Origin: an uncultured Traorella sp. | Lineage (GTDB): Bacteria > Bacillota_I > Bacilli_A > Erysipelotrichales > Erysipelotrichaceae | Reading direction: 5' to 3' | Assembly: GCA_945919165.1 (NCBI GenBank) | Contig: CAMEIZ010000050.1 | Span: forward strand, 1 to 11,403 | Length of the DNA stretch: 11,403 nt | Part shown: piece after piece, positions 1 to 5,743 of the stretch | Layout of the letters: each line of letters opens with the position of its first letter | How positions within the stretch are numbered: the stretch's first letter is position 1 | The notes under the pieces: model-generated | The model's input: the letters and a program-made list of their open reading frames with translations, nothing else | What the model was told of the DNA's origin: nothing | Database searches by the model: none | Translations under genes and position numbers: made by a program

Positions 1-14
1 TCTTTTGGACTTGT

Positions 15-40
15 TTAATGCGATTCAAGGGTCGCATTAA
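15..40. repeat. Perfect 9-bp inverted repeat at the left edge
   Basis: TTAATGCGA (15-23) and TCGCATTAA (32-40) form a perfect 9-bp stem around an 8-base loop. It is followed by GTTTTGC rather than a clean T run, so it is a poor intrinsic terminator by itself. It could be an RNA hairpin at the 3' end of an upstream gene whose body lies outside the window. All three forward frames stop here (codons ending at 18, 40 and 53), so I cannot tell which one, if any, is that gene's end. Confidence 0.5.
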
Positions 41-61
41 GTTTTGCAATTAAGGTCGATG

Positions 62-90
62 AAAAACATATCGCAAGATATGTTTTTATT
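62..90 (+). terminator. Intrinsic terminator of an upstream gene
   Basis: AAAAACATATC (62-72) pairs perfectly with GATATGTTTTT (77-87) across a GCAA loop of the stable GNRA class. The right arm ends in five T, followed by ATT. The A-rich left arm gives the reverse strand a T run too, so the hairpin could work in both directions. It most simply ends a gene located left of the window and insulates the operon that starts after it. Confidence 0.7.
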
Positions 91-110
91 ATGTCTTATG
101 TTGTAAAATA

Positions 111-119
111 TGGTATCAT
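111..119 (+). promoter_or_regulatory. Extended -10 promoter for the membrane protein-dut operon
   Basis: TGG (111-113) directly precedes TATCAT (114-119), which matches the TGn-TATAAT extended -10 pattern with one mismatch in the hexamer. No good -35 box sits 17 bp upstream, where the terminator stem lies; extended -10 promoters can work without one. Transcription would begin near 126, leaving a short leader before the ribosome site at 132-137. Confidence 0.5.
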
Positions 120-141
120 AATAAAGAAAGTAGGAAGTGTT

Positions 142-654
142 ATGGATATTATTAATGTAATTATTATTGGATTTTTTGTTGTTTTTTTAGCATTTGAAGG
201 GAAAGAGGCATTGAAAGGCTATAAGGCTCACATAAATGCCCTAAAACAGGTTGAAGCGAATAAAGTGAATGTGGTTGTGGTGAAGGATTATTTGCTGATT
301 TCACTTATTTATGCTGCAGTTGCTGTTTTCTTGATTGTCTATGGTGTGATTTATATACGTCAAAACAATTATCTTTATGGAATCAGTTTCTTTGTGTTAA
401 GCATATTCTGTGCTGTTTTTATTATAGAATCAGTTGCACTGAAAACAGTAGCTTTTTATGACAGCGGATTTCTTTTTTCCGGGAAAACATATAAATATAA
501 GAACATTTCAAAAATCTATGAAAAAAAGAGATTCTTCAGAGGATATCAGGTTAAAATGATGCAAGAAGAAGATATTTATCTTACAACTAAGGCAAAAACT
601 GTTTTGGTAGAAAAAATGAATGAATACAAAAACAGAAAGAAGAGTCGCGCATGA
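142..654 (+). CDS. Membrane protein of unknown function with three predicted helices
   Basis: I do not recognise this 170-residue protein. Hydrophobic stretches at about residues 4-18, 49-71 and 79-98 suggest three membrane helices. They are followed by a charged, strand-rich, probably cytoplasmic tail (about 102-165) with the pattern FYDSGFLF...YKYKNISKIY. That tail resembles the small PH-like domains seen after helices in some Firmicutes membrane proteins, but this is an impression and not an assignment. I chose the ATG at 142 because AGGAAG (132-137) sits just upstream. The in-frame ATG at 91 abuts the terminator, lies before the likely promoter and has no ribosome site. The stop codon overlaps the dut start (ATGA), so the two are probably co-transcribed and translationally coupled. 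There are no motifs that link it to nucleotide metabolism. Confidence 0.75.
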   Translation: MDIINVIIIGFFVVFLAFEGKEALKGYKAHINALKQVEANKVNVVVVKDYLLISLIYAAVAVFLIVYGVIYIRQNNYLYGISFFVLSIFCAVFIIESVALKTVAFYDSGFLFSGKTYKYKNISKIYEKKRFFRGYQVKMMQEEDIYLTTKAKTVLVEKMNEYKNRKKSRA

Positions 655-1109
655 GAAAAAGAGGATTTGAAATCGCAAAAGGATTTGAAAATCAGAATAT
701 CCATTTGCCAATAAGGAAAACAAAATTTTCAGCCGGATATGATATTGAAGCAGCTTGTGATTGTGTGATTGAACCATTTCATGCGGGAATGAAGCCTACT
801 TTAGTCAAAACAGGTTTGAAAGCTTACATGCAGGAAGATGAATTTCTGATGCTGTGCAATCGAAGCTCCAATCCGTCTAAAAAAGGACTTGTATTGGCAA
901 ATGGTGTTGGTATCATAGATGCTGATTATTATGGAAATGTTGAGAATGACGGCGCTATGATGTTTGCGTTCTACAATATGAAAAGTGAACCTGTGGTAAT
1001 TAAAAAAGGTGATGCAATCGGACAGGCGATCTTTATGAAATATGGCATTTGTGATGATGATGATGCTCAGGGAGAACGTGTAGGCGGTTTTGGAAGTACC
1101 GGGAATTAA
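651..1109 (+). CDS. dut: dUTP diphosphatase (trimeric dUTPase)
   Basis: This enzyme hydrolyses dUTP to dUMP and diphosphate in the cytoplasm, keeping uracil out of DNA and supplying dUMP to thymidylate synthase. All five motifs of the homotrimeric family are visible in order in its 152 residues: AGYDIEA (28-34), NRSSNPSKKG (70-79), GVGIIDADYYGN (85-96), GDAIGQAIF (120-128) and the glycine-rich C-terminal arm GERVGGFGSTG (141-151). By family knowledge Asp90 would be the catalytic acid, Tyr93 the uracil-discriminating residue and Phe147 the base-stacking residue of the arm. The length is normal for the family. The ATG overlaps the preceding stop by 4 bp and has only a weak upstream AGAAGAG, consistent with coupled translation. 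A terminator follows 7 bp after the stop. The gene appears intact. Confidence 0.95.
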   Translation: MRKRGFEIAKGFENQNIHLPIRKTKFSAGYDIEAACDCVIEPFHAGMKPTLVKTGLKAYMQEDEFLMLCNRSSNPSKKGLVLANGVGIIDADYYGNVENDGAMMFAFYNMKSEPVVIKKGDAIGQAIFMKYGICDDDDAQGERVGGFGSTGN

Positions 1110-1116
1110 AATGGAT

Positions 1117-1156
1117 GTCAACATATAACTGGATGATTGGTTTATGTTGACTTTTT
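1117..1156 (+). terminator. Intrinsic terminator after dut
   Basis: GTCAACATA (1117-1125) pairs with TATGTTGAC (1143-1151), a perfect 9-bp stem with a 17-base loop followed by TTTTT (1152-1156). The right arm also contains the TTGACT that looks like the -35 box of the next promoter, so terminator and promoter overlap physically. Confidence 0.75.
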
Positions 1157-1175
1157 AAGTGTTTGTCCCTATTAT
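1147..1175 (+). promoter_or_regulatory. Near-consensus promoter for the PAP2-like gene
   Basis: TTGACT (1147-1152) and TATTAT (1170-1175) are separated by exactly 17 bp, and each hexamer differs from the sigma-A consensus at one position. Transcription would start near 1182, so the ribosome site AGGTGA (1182-1187) would lie at the very 5' end of the message, with a leader of only about 10 bases before the ATG at 1192. Confidence 0.6.
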
Positions 1176-1191
1176 TAAATCAGGTGATAGT

Positions 1192-2030
1192 ATGAAATTA
1201 AAAAAGAGAACAGGAATCATTTTTATTATATTCATTTGTTTTTTGCTGTTATCCAGTTTTTTTGATTATAATATTGCTGAGGGCTTCGTTCCAGTTTGGT
1301 TGCCAAAGGAATTGACGTTGTGGCTGAACTTCCAACATATCTGTTAATGAGTTTTTTTGGGGCTGGAATTTATAATACTCGTTTAAAGGATGGCAGTAAG
1401 GCTTCAATTGCAAGTGTGGTTATAGGATTGGGAAGCATGATTGTTTTTGGCTTTTTATGCGGTTATGTAGCCTTCTGGAAAATGAATTTATATTCCATTA
1501 CATTGGTGTTTGCGATTGATATCGGTATCTGTGTCTGTATGCATATTCTCAGTCAGCTGATTTGTGATCGGCGTCCGGATGAATTACGGAAATTATCGAA
1601 AACAGGTCTTTCATGTTTCTTTAGTATGCTGGCAGTATGTATACTTCTTTTAGGAGTAGTTCAGAGATACCCTTTCCGCAGTTTAAATGGAACAGTATTG
1701 GTTTTTCAGGATTGGTTTAGAGCTGAGATTCTTATTGATTTTGGCAATATAGAAATGCGATCCTTTCCATCTCTTACATGTGCAACTGCTTATTTATGTT
1801 TGCTGGTTGATTTAATGCCGAAAATCATTTTCCGTTTAAAAGAAACCAAACTGGTTCTTTCAATCATGGTTGGAAGCTGGCTGTTTTTAGTATCAATCAG
1901 TCAGCTGATTCTGGGCTATGCTTATTTAAGTGATATCATTATAGGCTTTATCATCAGCTTTGGCATTACAGTTTTATTCTATTATCTATTCTATATAAAA
2001 GAGAATCAAGAAAATACGGGATCAGTGTAA
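1192..2030 (+). pseudogene. PAP2-superfamily membrane protein, frameshifted and lacking catalytic residues
   Basis: The fold is that of a PAP2 (phosphatidic acid phosphatase type 2) membrane phosphatase, but the gene is disrupted. The ATG at 1192, behind AGGTGA, opens a first frame with an N-terminal helix (FIIFICFLLLSSFFDYNIAEG) that stops at 1345-1347. The rest of the family pattern (VAKGIDVVAELPTYLL onward, five or so further helices) continues one frame back, open from 1281 to 2030, with a possible TTG start at 1296. One missing base near 1296-1300 (TGG-TTG for TGGGTTG) would restore a single protein of about 279 residues. The three phosphatase motifs are aligned but altered. The first reads QRYPFR (residues 123-128 counted from 1296). 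The second reads FPSLTC where FPSGHT is usual. The third reads SQLILGYAYLSD where SRxxxGxHxxxD is usual. Both catalytic histidines and the motif 3 arginine are therefore absent. It may be a pseudogene, a sequencing error in a non-catalytic homologue, or a shortened protein started at TTG 1296. Confidence 0.7.
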
Positions 2031-2047
2031 TAAAAATGATCCCTTTT
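2018..2047 (+). terminator. Terminator after the PAP2-like gene
   Basis: GGGATCA (2018-2024) pairs with TGATCCC (2037-2043) over a 12-base loop, followed by TTTT. The left arm lies inside the last codons, and the stop codon (2028-2030) is in the loop. The stem is GC-rich for this region but the T run is short. Confidence 0.65.
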
Positions 2048-2076
2048 AAAATTAATTGAAATCATAAAATATTTTA

Positions 2077-2091
2077 CTAAAACGCTTTCAT
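2077..2091 (-). promoter_or_regulatory. Candidate cre site (CcpA-type carbon catabolite operator)
   Basis: Read on the reverse strand, the sequence is ATGAAAGCGTTTTAG. Compared with the Bacillus cre consensus WTGNAANCGNWNNCW, every defined position matches except the last two. The site lies 6 bp upstream of the -10 box of the mutase promoter, inside the spacer, a place where a bound repressor would block RNA polymerase. The target would fit, since the downstream genes handle glycogen. A different LacI-family regulator with a similar half-site is also possible. Confidence 0.5.
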
Positions 2092-2097
2092 TTAGTG

Positions 2098-2103
2098 TAT
2101 AAT
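2098..2103 (+). promoter_or_regulatory. Promoter -10 box of the mutase-glgB operon
   Basis: TATAAT at 2098-2103 is a perfect -10 hexamer. The start point would be near 2110, just before the ribosome site GGGAGGA (2114-2120). No convincing -35 is seen: the best, TTACTA at 2074-2079, is poor with an 18-bp spacer. The weak -35 suggests dependence on an activator or simply a modest promoter, with the cre-like site occupying the spacer. Confidence 0.6.
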
Positions 2104-2129
2104 AGTACTATCAGGGAGGAATTGATTTT

Positions 2130-3818
2130 ATGGTCAACGAACAATATAATAGATGGGTCAGCCATCCAAATATCGATCCGCTTTTAAAGAAAGAACTTTT
2201 AAGCATGGATGAAAAACAGAAAAATGATGCTTTTTATACCAATATTGAATTTGGTACTGCTGGAATGAGAGGCTTACTCGGAGCTGGAACAAATCGTATC
2301 AACGTTCATACGATTCGCAAGGCAAATGTTGGTTTTGCGAAGTATATTTGTTCAATGGGCGAAGAAGCTAAGAAAAAAGGTATTGCGATTGGATATGACA
2401 ATCGACATATGTCAAAAGAATTTGCAGATGACAGTGCCAGAGTTTTAGCTACCTTTGGCATTACTAGCTATGTATTTGAAAGCCTGCGCCCTACGCCTGA
2501 ACTAAGCTTTGCTGTGCGTCATTTAGGCTGTGCTGGAGGCATTATGATTACAGCCAGTCATAATCCGAAGGAATATAACGGATATAAGCTGTATGATGAA
2601 AAGGGCTGCCAGTTGGTACCGGCTTTAGCCAGTCAGGTTATTGCATTAGTCAATGCCGTTGAAGATGAATTAGCAATTGAAACAACATCTGCAGATGAAA
2701 GTCTGATTCATGTTATTGGAAAAGAAGTGGATGAAGAATATTATAAAAATGTTTTAGCAATCCAGTTAAATCCGGATGTGAAGAAAGATGATATTAAAAT
2801 TGTTTTTACACCTCAGCATGGAACCAGCAATATTCCGGTAAAAACAATTTATGATCGTACAGGATACCATTATGTTGCAGTTGAGGAACAGTGTACACCA
2901 GATCCTGATTTTTCAATGACACCAACACCAAATCCTGAAGAACCATCCAGTTATGAATTGGCATTGAAGTATGCAAAAAAAGAAGATGCTGATATTGTGT
3001 TAAGCTGTGATCCAGATGCTGATCGTATGGGAGTTGCAGTTAAACACCATGGTGAATATGTCCTTTTAACAGGAAATCAGTCGGGTTCTGTTTTGATTGA
3101 ATATATTTTCTCACAGTTGAAAGCAAAAGGAAGAATGCCAAAGAATGCTGTGATGTTTAATACTGTTGTTACCAGTGATTTGGGAGAAAAGATAGCTGCC
3201 AAATATGGTGTTGAAACTGAAAAGACATTAACAGGATTTAAGTTTATCGGTGAAAAGGTTGCAAAATATGAAGTTTCACACGAAAAAGAATATGTATTTG
3301 GATATGAAGAAAGCTACGGTTCTCTGATCAGTCCGTTTGTACGTGATAAAGATGCTCCTCAGGCTTGTTTGATGCTTGCTGAAGCTGCTTGCTATTATCA
3401 TGCACAGAATAAGACATTGGTGGATGTTTTGAATGGTTTGTATGAAGAGCTGGGAACTTATCAGGAAAGTCAGACTTCTTTATCTTTAAGCGGACAGGAA
3501 GGAGCTTTAAGAATAAAAGAAATTATTCAGACATTCAGAAATGAAACACCAAGTGAAATTGCAGGTGTAAAAGTTGTGGCAAATGAAGACTATGGATCAT
3601 TAAAACGTGTTGAAAACGGAAAAGAAAGTGATTTGGTCGGATTTACAAAATCAGATGTTTTGAAATTTTATTTGGAGGATGGCTCCTGGATTGCTGTAAG
3701 ACCAAGTGGAACTGAACCTAAGTGCAAGTTCTATTACTGTGTCAAAGGCAATAGTGTGCAGGAAGCAAAGGATAAGAGTGCTGCTTACCAGAAGGCTATG
3801 GCTGACGCAATCGCTTAA
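2130..3818 (+). CDS. Phosphoglucomutase / phosphomannomutase (alpha-D-phosphohexomutase)
   Basis: This cytoplasmic enzyme interconverts hexose 1- and 6-phosphates; given its neighbours, the main reaction is probably glucose 1-phosphate to glucose 6-phosphate. Its 562 residues are close to the length of the Firmicutes PgcA type (about 580). The family landmarks are intact: FGTAGMRG (41-48), the phosphoserine loop TASHNP with active Ser143 (141-146), the magnesium loop DPDADR (294-299), the sugar-binding loop GYEESYG (391-397) and the phosphate-binding loop RPSGTEPK (524-531). The ATG at 2130 has a strong GGGAGGA site 9 bases upstream. The branching enzyme starts 18 bases after the stop with another GGGAGG, so the two genes form an operon. 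The enzyme links phosphorylase product to glycolysis, or in reverse feeds glucose 1-phosphate to sugar nucleotides. Sequence alone does not settle glucose versus mannose preference, so I give no symbol (pgcA or pgm would be the usual ones). Confidence 0.92.
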   Translation: MVNEQYNRWVSHPNIDPLLKKELLSMDEKQKNDAFYTNIEFGTAGMRGLLGAGTNRINVHTIRKANVGFAKYICSMGEEAKKKGIAIGYDNRHMSKEFADDSARVLATFGITSYVFESLRPTPELSFAVRHLGCAGGIMITASHNPKEYNGYKLYDEKGCQLVPALASQVIALVNAVEDELAIETTSADESLIHVIGKEVDEEYYKNVLAIQLNPDVKKDDIKIVFTPQHGTSNIPVKTIYDRTGYHYVAVEEQCTPDPDFSMTPTPNPEEPSSYELALKYAKKEDADIVLSCDPDADRMGVAVKHHGEYVLLTGNQSGSVLIEYIFSQLKAKGRMPKNAVMFNTVVTSDLGEKIAAKYGVETEKTLTGFKFIGEKVAKYEVSHEKEYVFGYEESYGSLISPFVRDKDAPQACLMLAEAACYYHAQNKTLVDVLNGLYEELGTYQESQTSLSLSGQEGALRIKEIIQTFRNETPSEIAGVKVVANEDYGSLKRVENGKESDLVGFTKSDVLKFYLEDGSWIAVRPSGTEPKCKFYYCVKGNSVQEAKDKSAAYQKAMADAIA

Positions 3819-3836
3819 ATAAGCGGGAGGTAAACA

Positions 3837-5669
3837 ATGGATCTAAAAGAGTTTTTTGAAGGGAATATGTGTAATGCCTATGAGTATTTCGGTGCTCATG
3901 TGGATGAAAGCGGAACAACTTTCAGAACATATGCTCCCAATGCCAGAGAAATTCACGTAATCGGTGATTTCAATGACTGGAAGACGAGTGATGCTTCTTT
4001 AATGAAGCGTATTGATGATCGTGGTGTCTATGAAGTGTTTATTGAACATGCAAAAAAAGGACAGCAATATAAATTCAGAATAACACAGGCTTATGGAAAT
4101 GTTACTGATAAATCAGATCCTTATGCATTTTATTCACAGTTAAGACCCAATACTGCTTCGATTATTGAAGATATTCACAATTATACTTTTAAAGACAGCA
4201 AATGGATGAAAACCCGTTCTCGAAATTTTGATCGTCCTATGAATATTTATGAACTTCATGTCGGTTCATGGAAAAAACCAAAAGATGACAGAAAATGGTT
4301 TCATTATGAAGAAATTGCCGATGAATTGATTGACTATGTTAAAAAGATGAATTTTACTCATGTTGAATTCATGCCTTTGAGTGAATATCCTTTTGATGGT
4401 TCATGGGGTTATCAGACTAGTGGCTATTATTCGGTTACCAGTCGCTATGGAACGATCAATGGGCTTAAGGAATTAATTAACAAGCTTCACAAGAACAATA
4501 TCGGTGTTATTATGGATTTTGTTCCGGTTCATTTTGTCAAGGATAACTATTCACTTAATTATTTTGATGGGACACCTCTGTATGAATATGAGAAAGACAG
4601 TGATGCCAATTCTGAATGGGGAACCAGCAACTTTAATTTGTGGCGTGAAGAAGTTCGTTCATTTTTGATGTCGGCAGCGAATTACTGGTTAGAGATTTTC
4701 CATATTGATGGAATCCGTATGGATGCTATCGCAAATATGATTTACTGGCAGGGAAACTCAAATAAGGGTGTAAATGAAGGAGCTTTGCATTTCATTAAGC
4801 GAATGAACAATAACCTGCATCGTCTGCATCCGGAAGTGTTTTTGATTGCTGAGGATTCCAGTGATTTTCCAAAAGTAACTCATCATACTCTGGATGGCGG
4901 TTTGGAATTTGACTATAAATGGGATTTGGGATGGATGCATGATACGCTGAAATATTTGGAAAAAGATCCAATTTATCGTCAGTATCATCATAATCAGATC
5001 ACTTTTTCAATGGCGTATTTCTATTCTGAAAAATTTGTTCTGCCGCTGTCGCATGATGAAGTTGTACATGGTAAACATACAATTGTCGATAAAATGTGGG
5101 GAACTTATGAACAGAAGTTTGCTCAGACAAGAACGTTATATATGTATATGATGACTCATCCAGGCAAGAAACTGAATTTCATGGGAAATGAAATTGCACA
5201 GTTTAGAGAATGGGATGAAGAAAAAGAAAATGACTGGTTCATGCTGGACTATCCGATTCATGATGCTTTTTCACATTACTTTGCTGATTTGAATAAACTT
5301 GTAAAAGATAACAAAGCTTTCTATATGCTGGATTATTCATGGGATAGTTTTAAATGGATTGATCCCGATAACAAAGCTGACAATATTTTCATCTACCAGA
5401 GAATGTATGAAGACAACAAGTTCATCATTGCATTAAATTTCTCAACGAATCACTACAAGAATTTTAGAGTAGGTGTTGATGTCAATTCTACAATAAAAGA
5501 AGTGTTAAATACCGATTGGGATATATATAATGGAACAAATGTTCGTAATACGAAAGCTTTACGCGCAAAGAAAGTGCCTCATAACAATCTGAATTACTCG
5601 TTTGAGATGGAAATTGCTCCATTTAGCGGCATTATTTTTGAGGTAAAGGAAATAAAAAGAAGAAAATAA
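3837..5669 (+). CDS. glgB: 1,4-alpha-glucan (glycogen) branching enzyme, GH13
   Basis: It cleaves an alpha-1,4 segment and re-attaches it through an alpha-1,6 bond, creating branches in glycogen. The 610-residue protein begins with a CBM48-type module (about 15-105; FRTYAPNAREIHVIGDFNDW), followed by a GH13 barrel and a C-terminal beta domain. The GH13 signatures are in order: region I DFVPVHF (227-233), region II GIRMDAIANMIY with nucleophile Asp296, region III IAED with acid/base Glu339, and region IV LSHDE with His406 and Asp407. It lacks the extra N1 domain of the longer enterobacterial enzymes (about 730 residues), which is normal for many Firmicutes. The ATG at 3837 follows GGGAGG (3825-3830). 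The stop codon is embedded in a terminator hairpin, so the mutase-glgB message probably ends here and glgP is at least partly transcribed separately. Confidence 0.95.
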   Translation: MDLKEFFEGNMCNAYEYFGAHVDESGTTFRTYAPNAREIHVIGDFNDWKTSDASLMKRIDDRGVYEVFIEHAKKGQQYKFRITQAYGNVTDKSDPYAFYSQLRPNTASIIEDIHNYTFKDSKWMKTRSRNFDRPMNIYELHVGSWKKPKDDRKWFHYEEIADELIDYVKKMNFTHVEFMPLSEYPFDGSWGYQTSGYYSVTSRYGTINGLKELINKLHKNNIGVIMDFVPVHFVKDNYSLNYFDGTPLYEYEKDSDANSEWGTSNFNLWREEVRSFLMSAANYWLEIFHIDGIRMDAIANMIYWQGNSNKGVNEGALHFIKRMNNNLHRLHPEVFLIAEDSSDFPKVTHHTLDGGLEFDYKWDLGWMHDTLKYLEKDPIYRQYHHNQITFSMAYFYSEKFVLPLSHDEVVHGKHTIVDKMWGTYEQKFAQTRTLYMYMMTHPGKKLNFMGNEIAQFREWDEEKENDWFMLDYPIHDAFSHYFADLNKLVKDNKAFYMLDYSWDSFKWIDPDNKADNIFIYQRMYEDNKFIIALNFSTNHYKNFRVGVDVNSTIKEVLNTDWDIYNGTNVRNTKALRAKKVPHNNLNYSFEMEIAPFSGIIFEVKEIKRRK

Positions 5670-5697
5670 AGTGTTTTTTGAAAAAAGCACTTTTTTT
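5668..5697 (+). terminator. Terminator between glgB and glgP
   Basis: AAAGTG (5668-5673) pairs with CACTTT (5688-5693). The stem continues inward through a T-G wobble and further T-A pairs to a tight loop, and seven T (5691-5697) follow. The left arm begins inside the glgB stop codon. It would end most transcripts before glgP, perhaps with some read-through. Confidence 0.7.
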
Positions 5698-5710
5698 CAT
5701 TACCTAAAAA

Positions 5711-5719
5711 TGGTAGAAT
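5711..5719 (+). promoter_or_regulatory. Extended -10 promoter for glgP
   Basis: TGG (5711-5713) precedes TAGAAT (5714-5719), one mismatch from TATAAT. The -35 position falls in the terminator's T run and has no real match. A start near 5726 would leave a leader of about 18 bases containing the ribosome site GAGAGG (5731-5736). Confidence 0.5.
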
Positions 5720-5743
5720 TGCTGAGTTAAGAGAGGTAATAAA

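Noticed and set aside
91..141. ATG at 91 as the start of the first membrane protein
   Set aside because: It directly follows the terminator, lies upstream of the likely promoter and lacks a ribosome site. The ATG at 142 has AGGAAG just before it and starts with a plausible membrane helix.
860..890. Variant dUTPase motif NRSSNPSKKG as an unusual active site
   Set aside because: The RSS core and following glycine are kept, and similar variants occur in Firmicutes dUTPases; all other motifs are normal.
508..1124. Reverse-strand open frames opposite the membrane protein and dut
   Set aside because: They are antisense to clear genes, have no recognisable product or ribosome site, and have the composition expected of shadow frames.
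1281..1347. Programmed -1 ribosomal frameshift joining the PAP2-like halves
   Set aside because: No in-phase slippery heptamer or obvious stimulatory hairpin is seen in the overlap, and PAP2 proteins are not known to use one.
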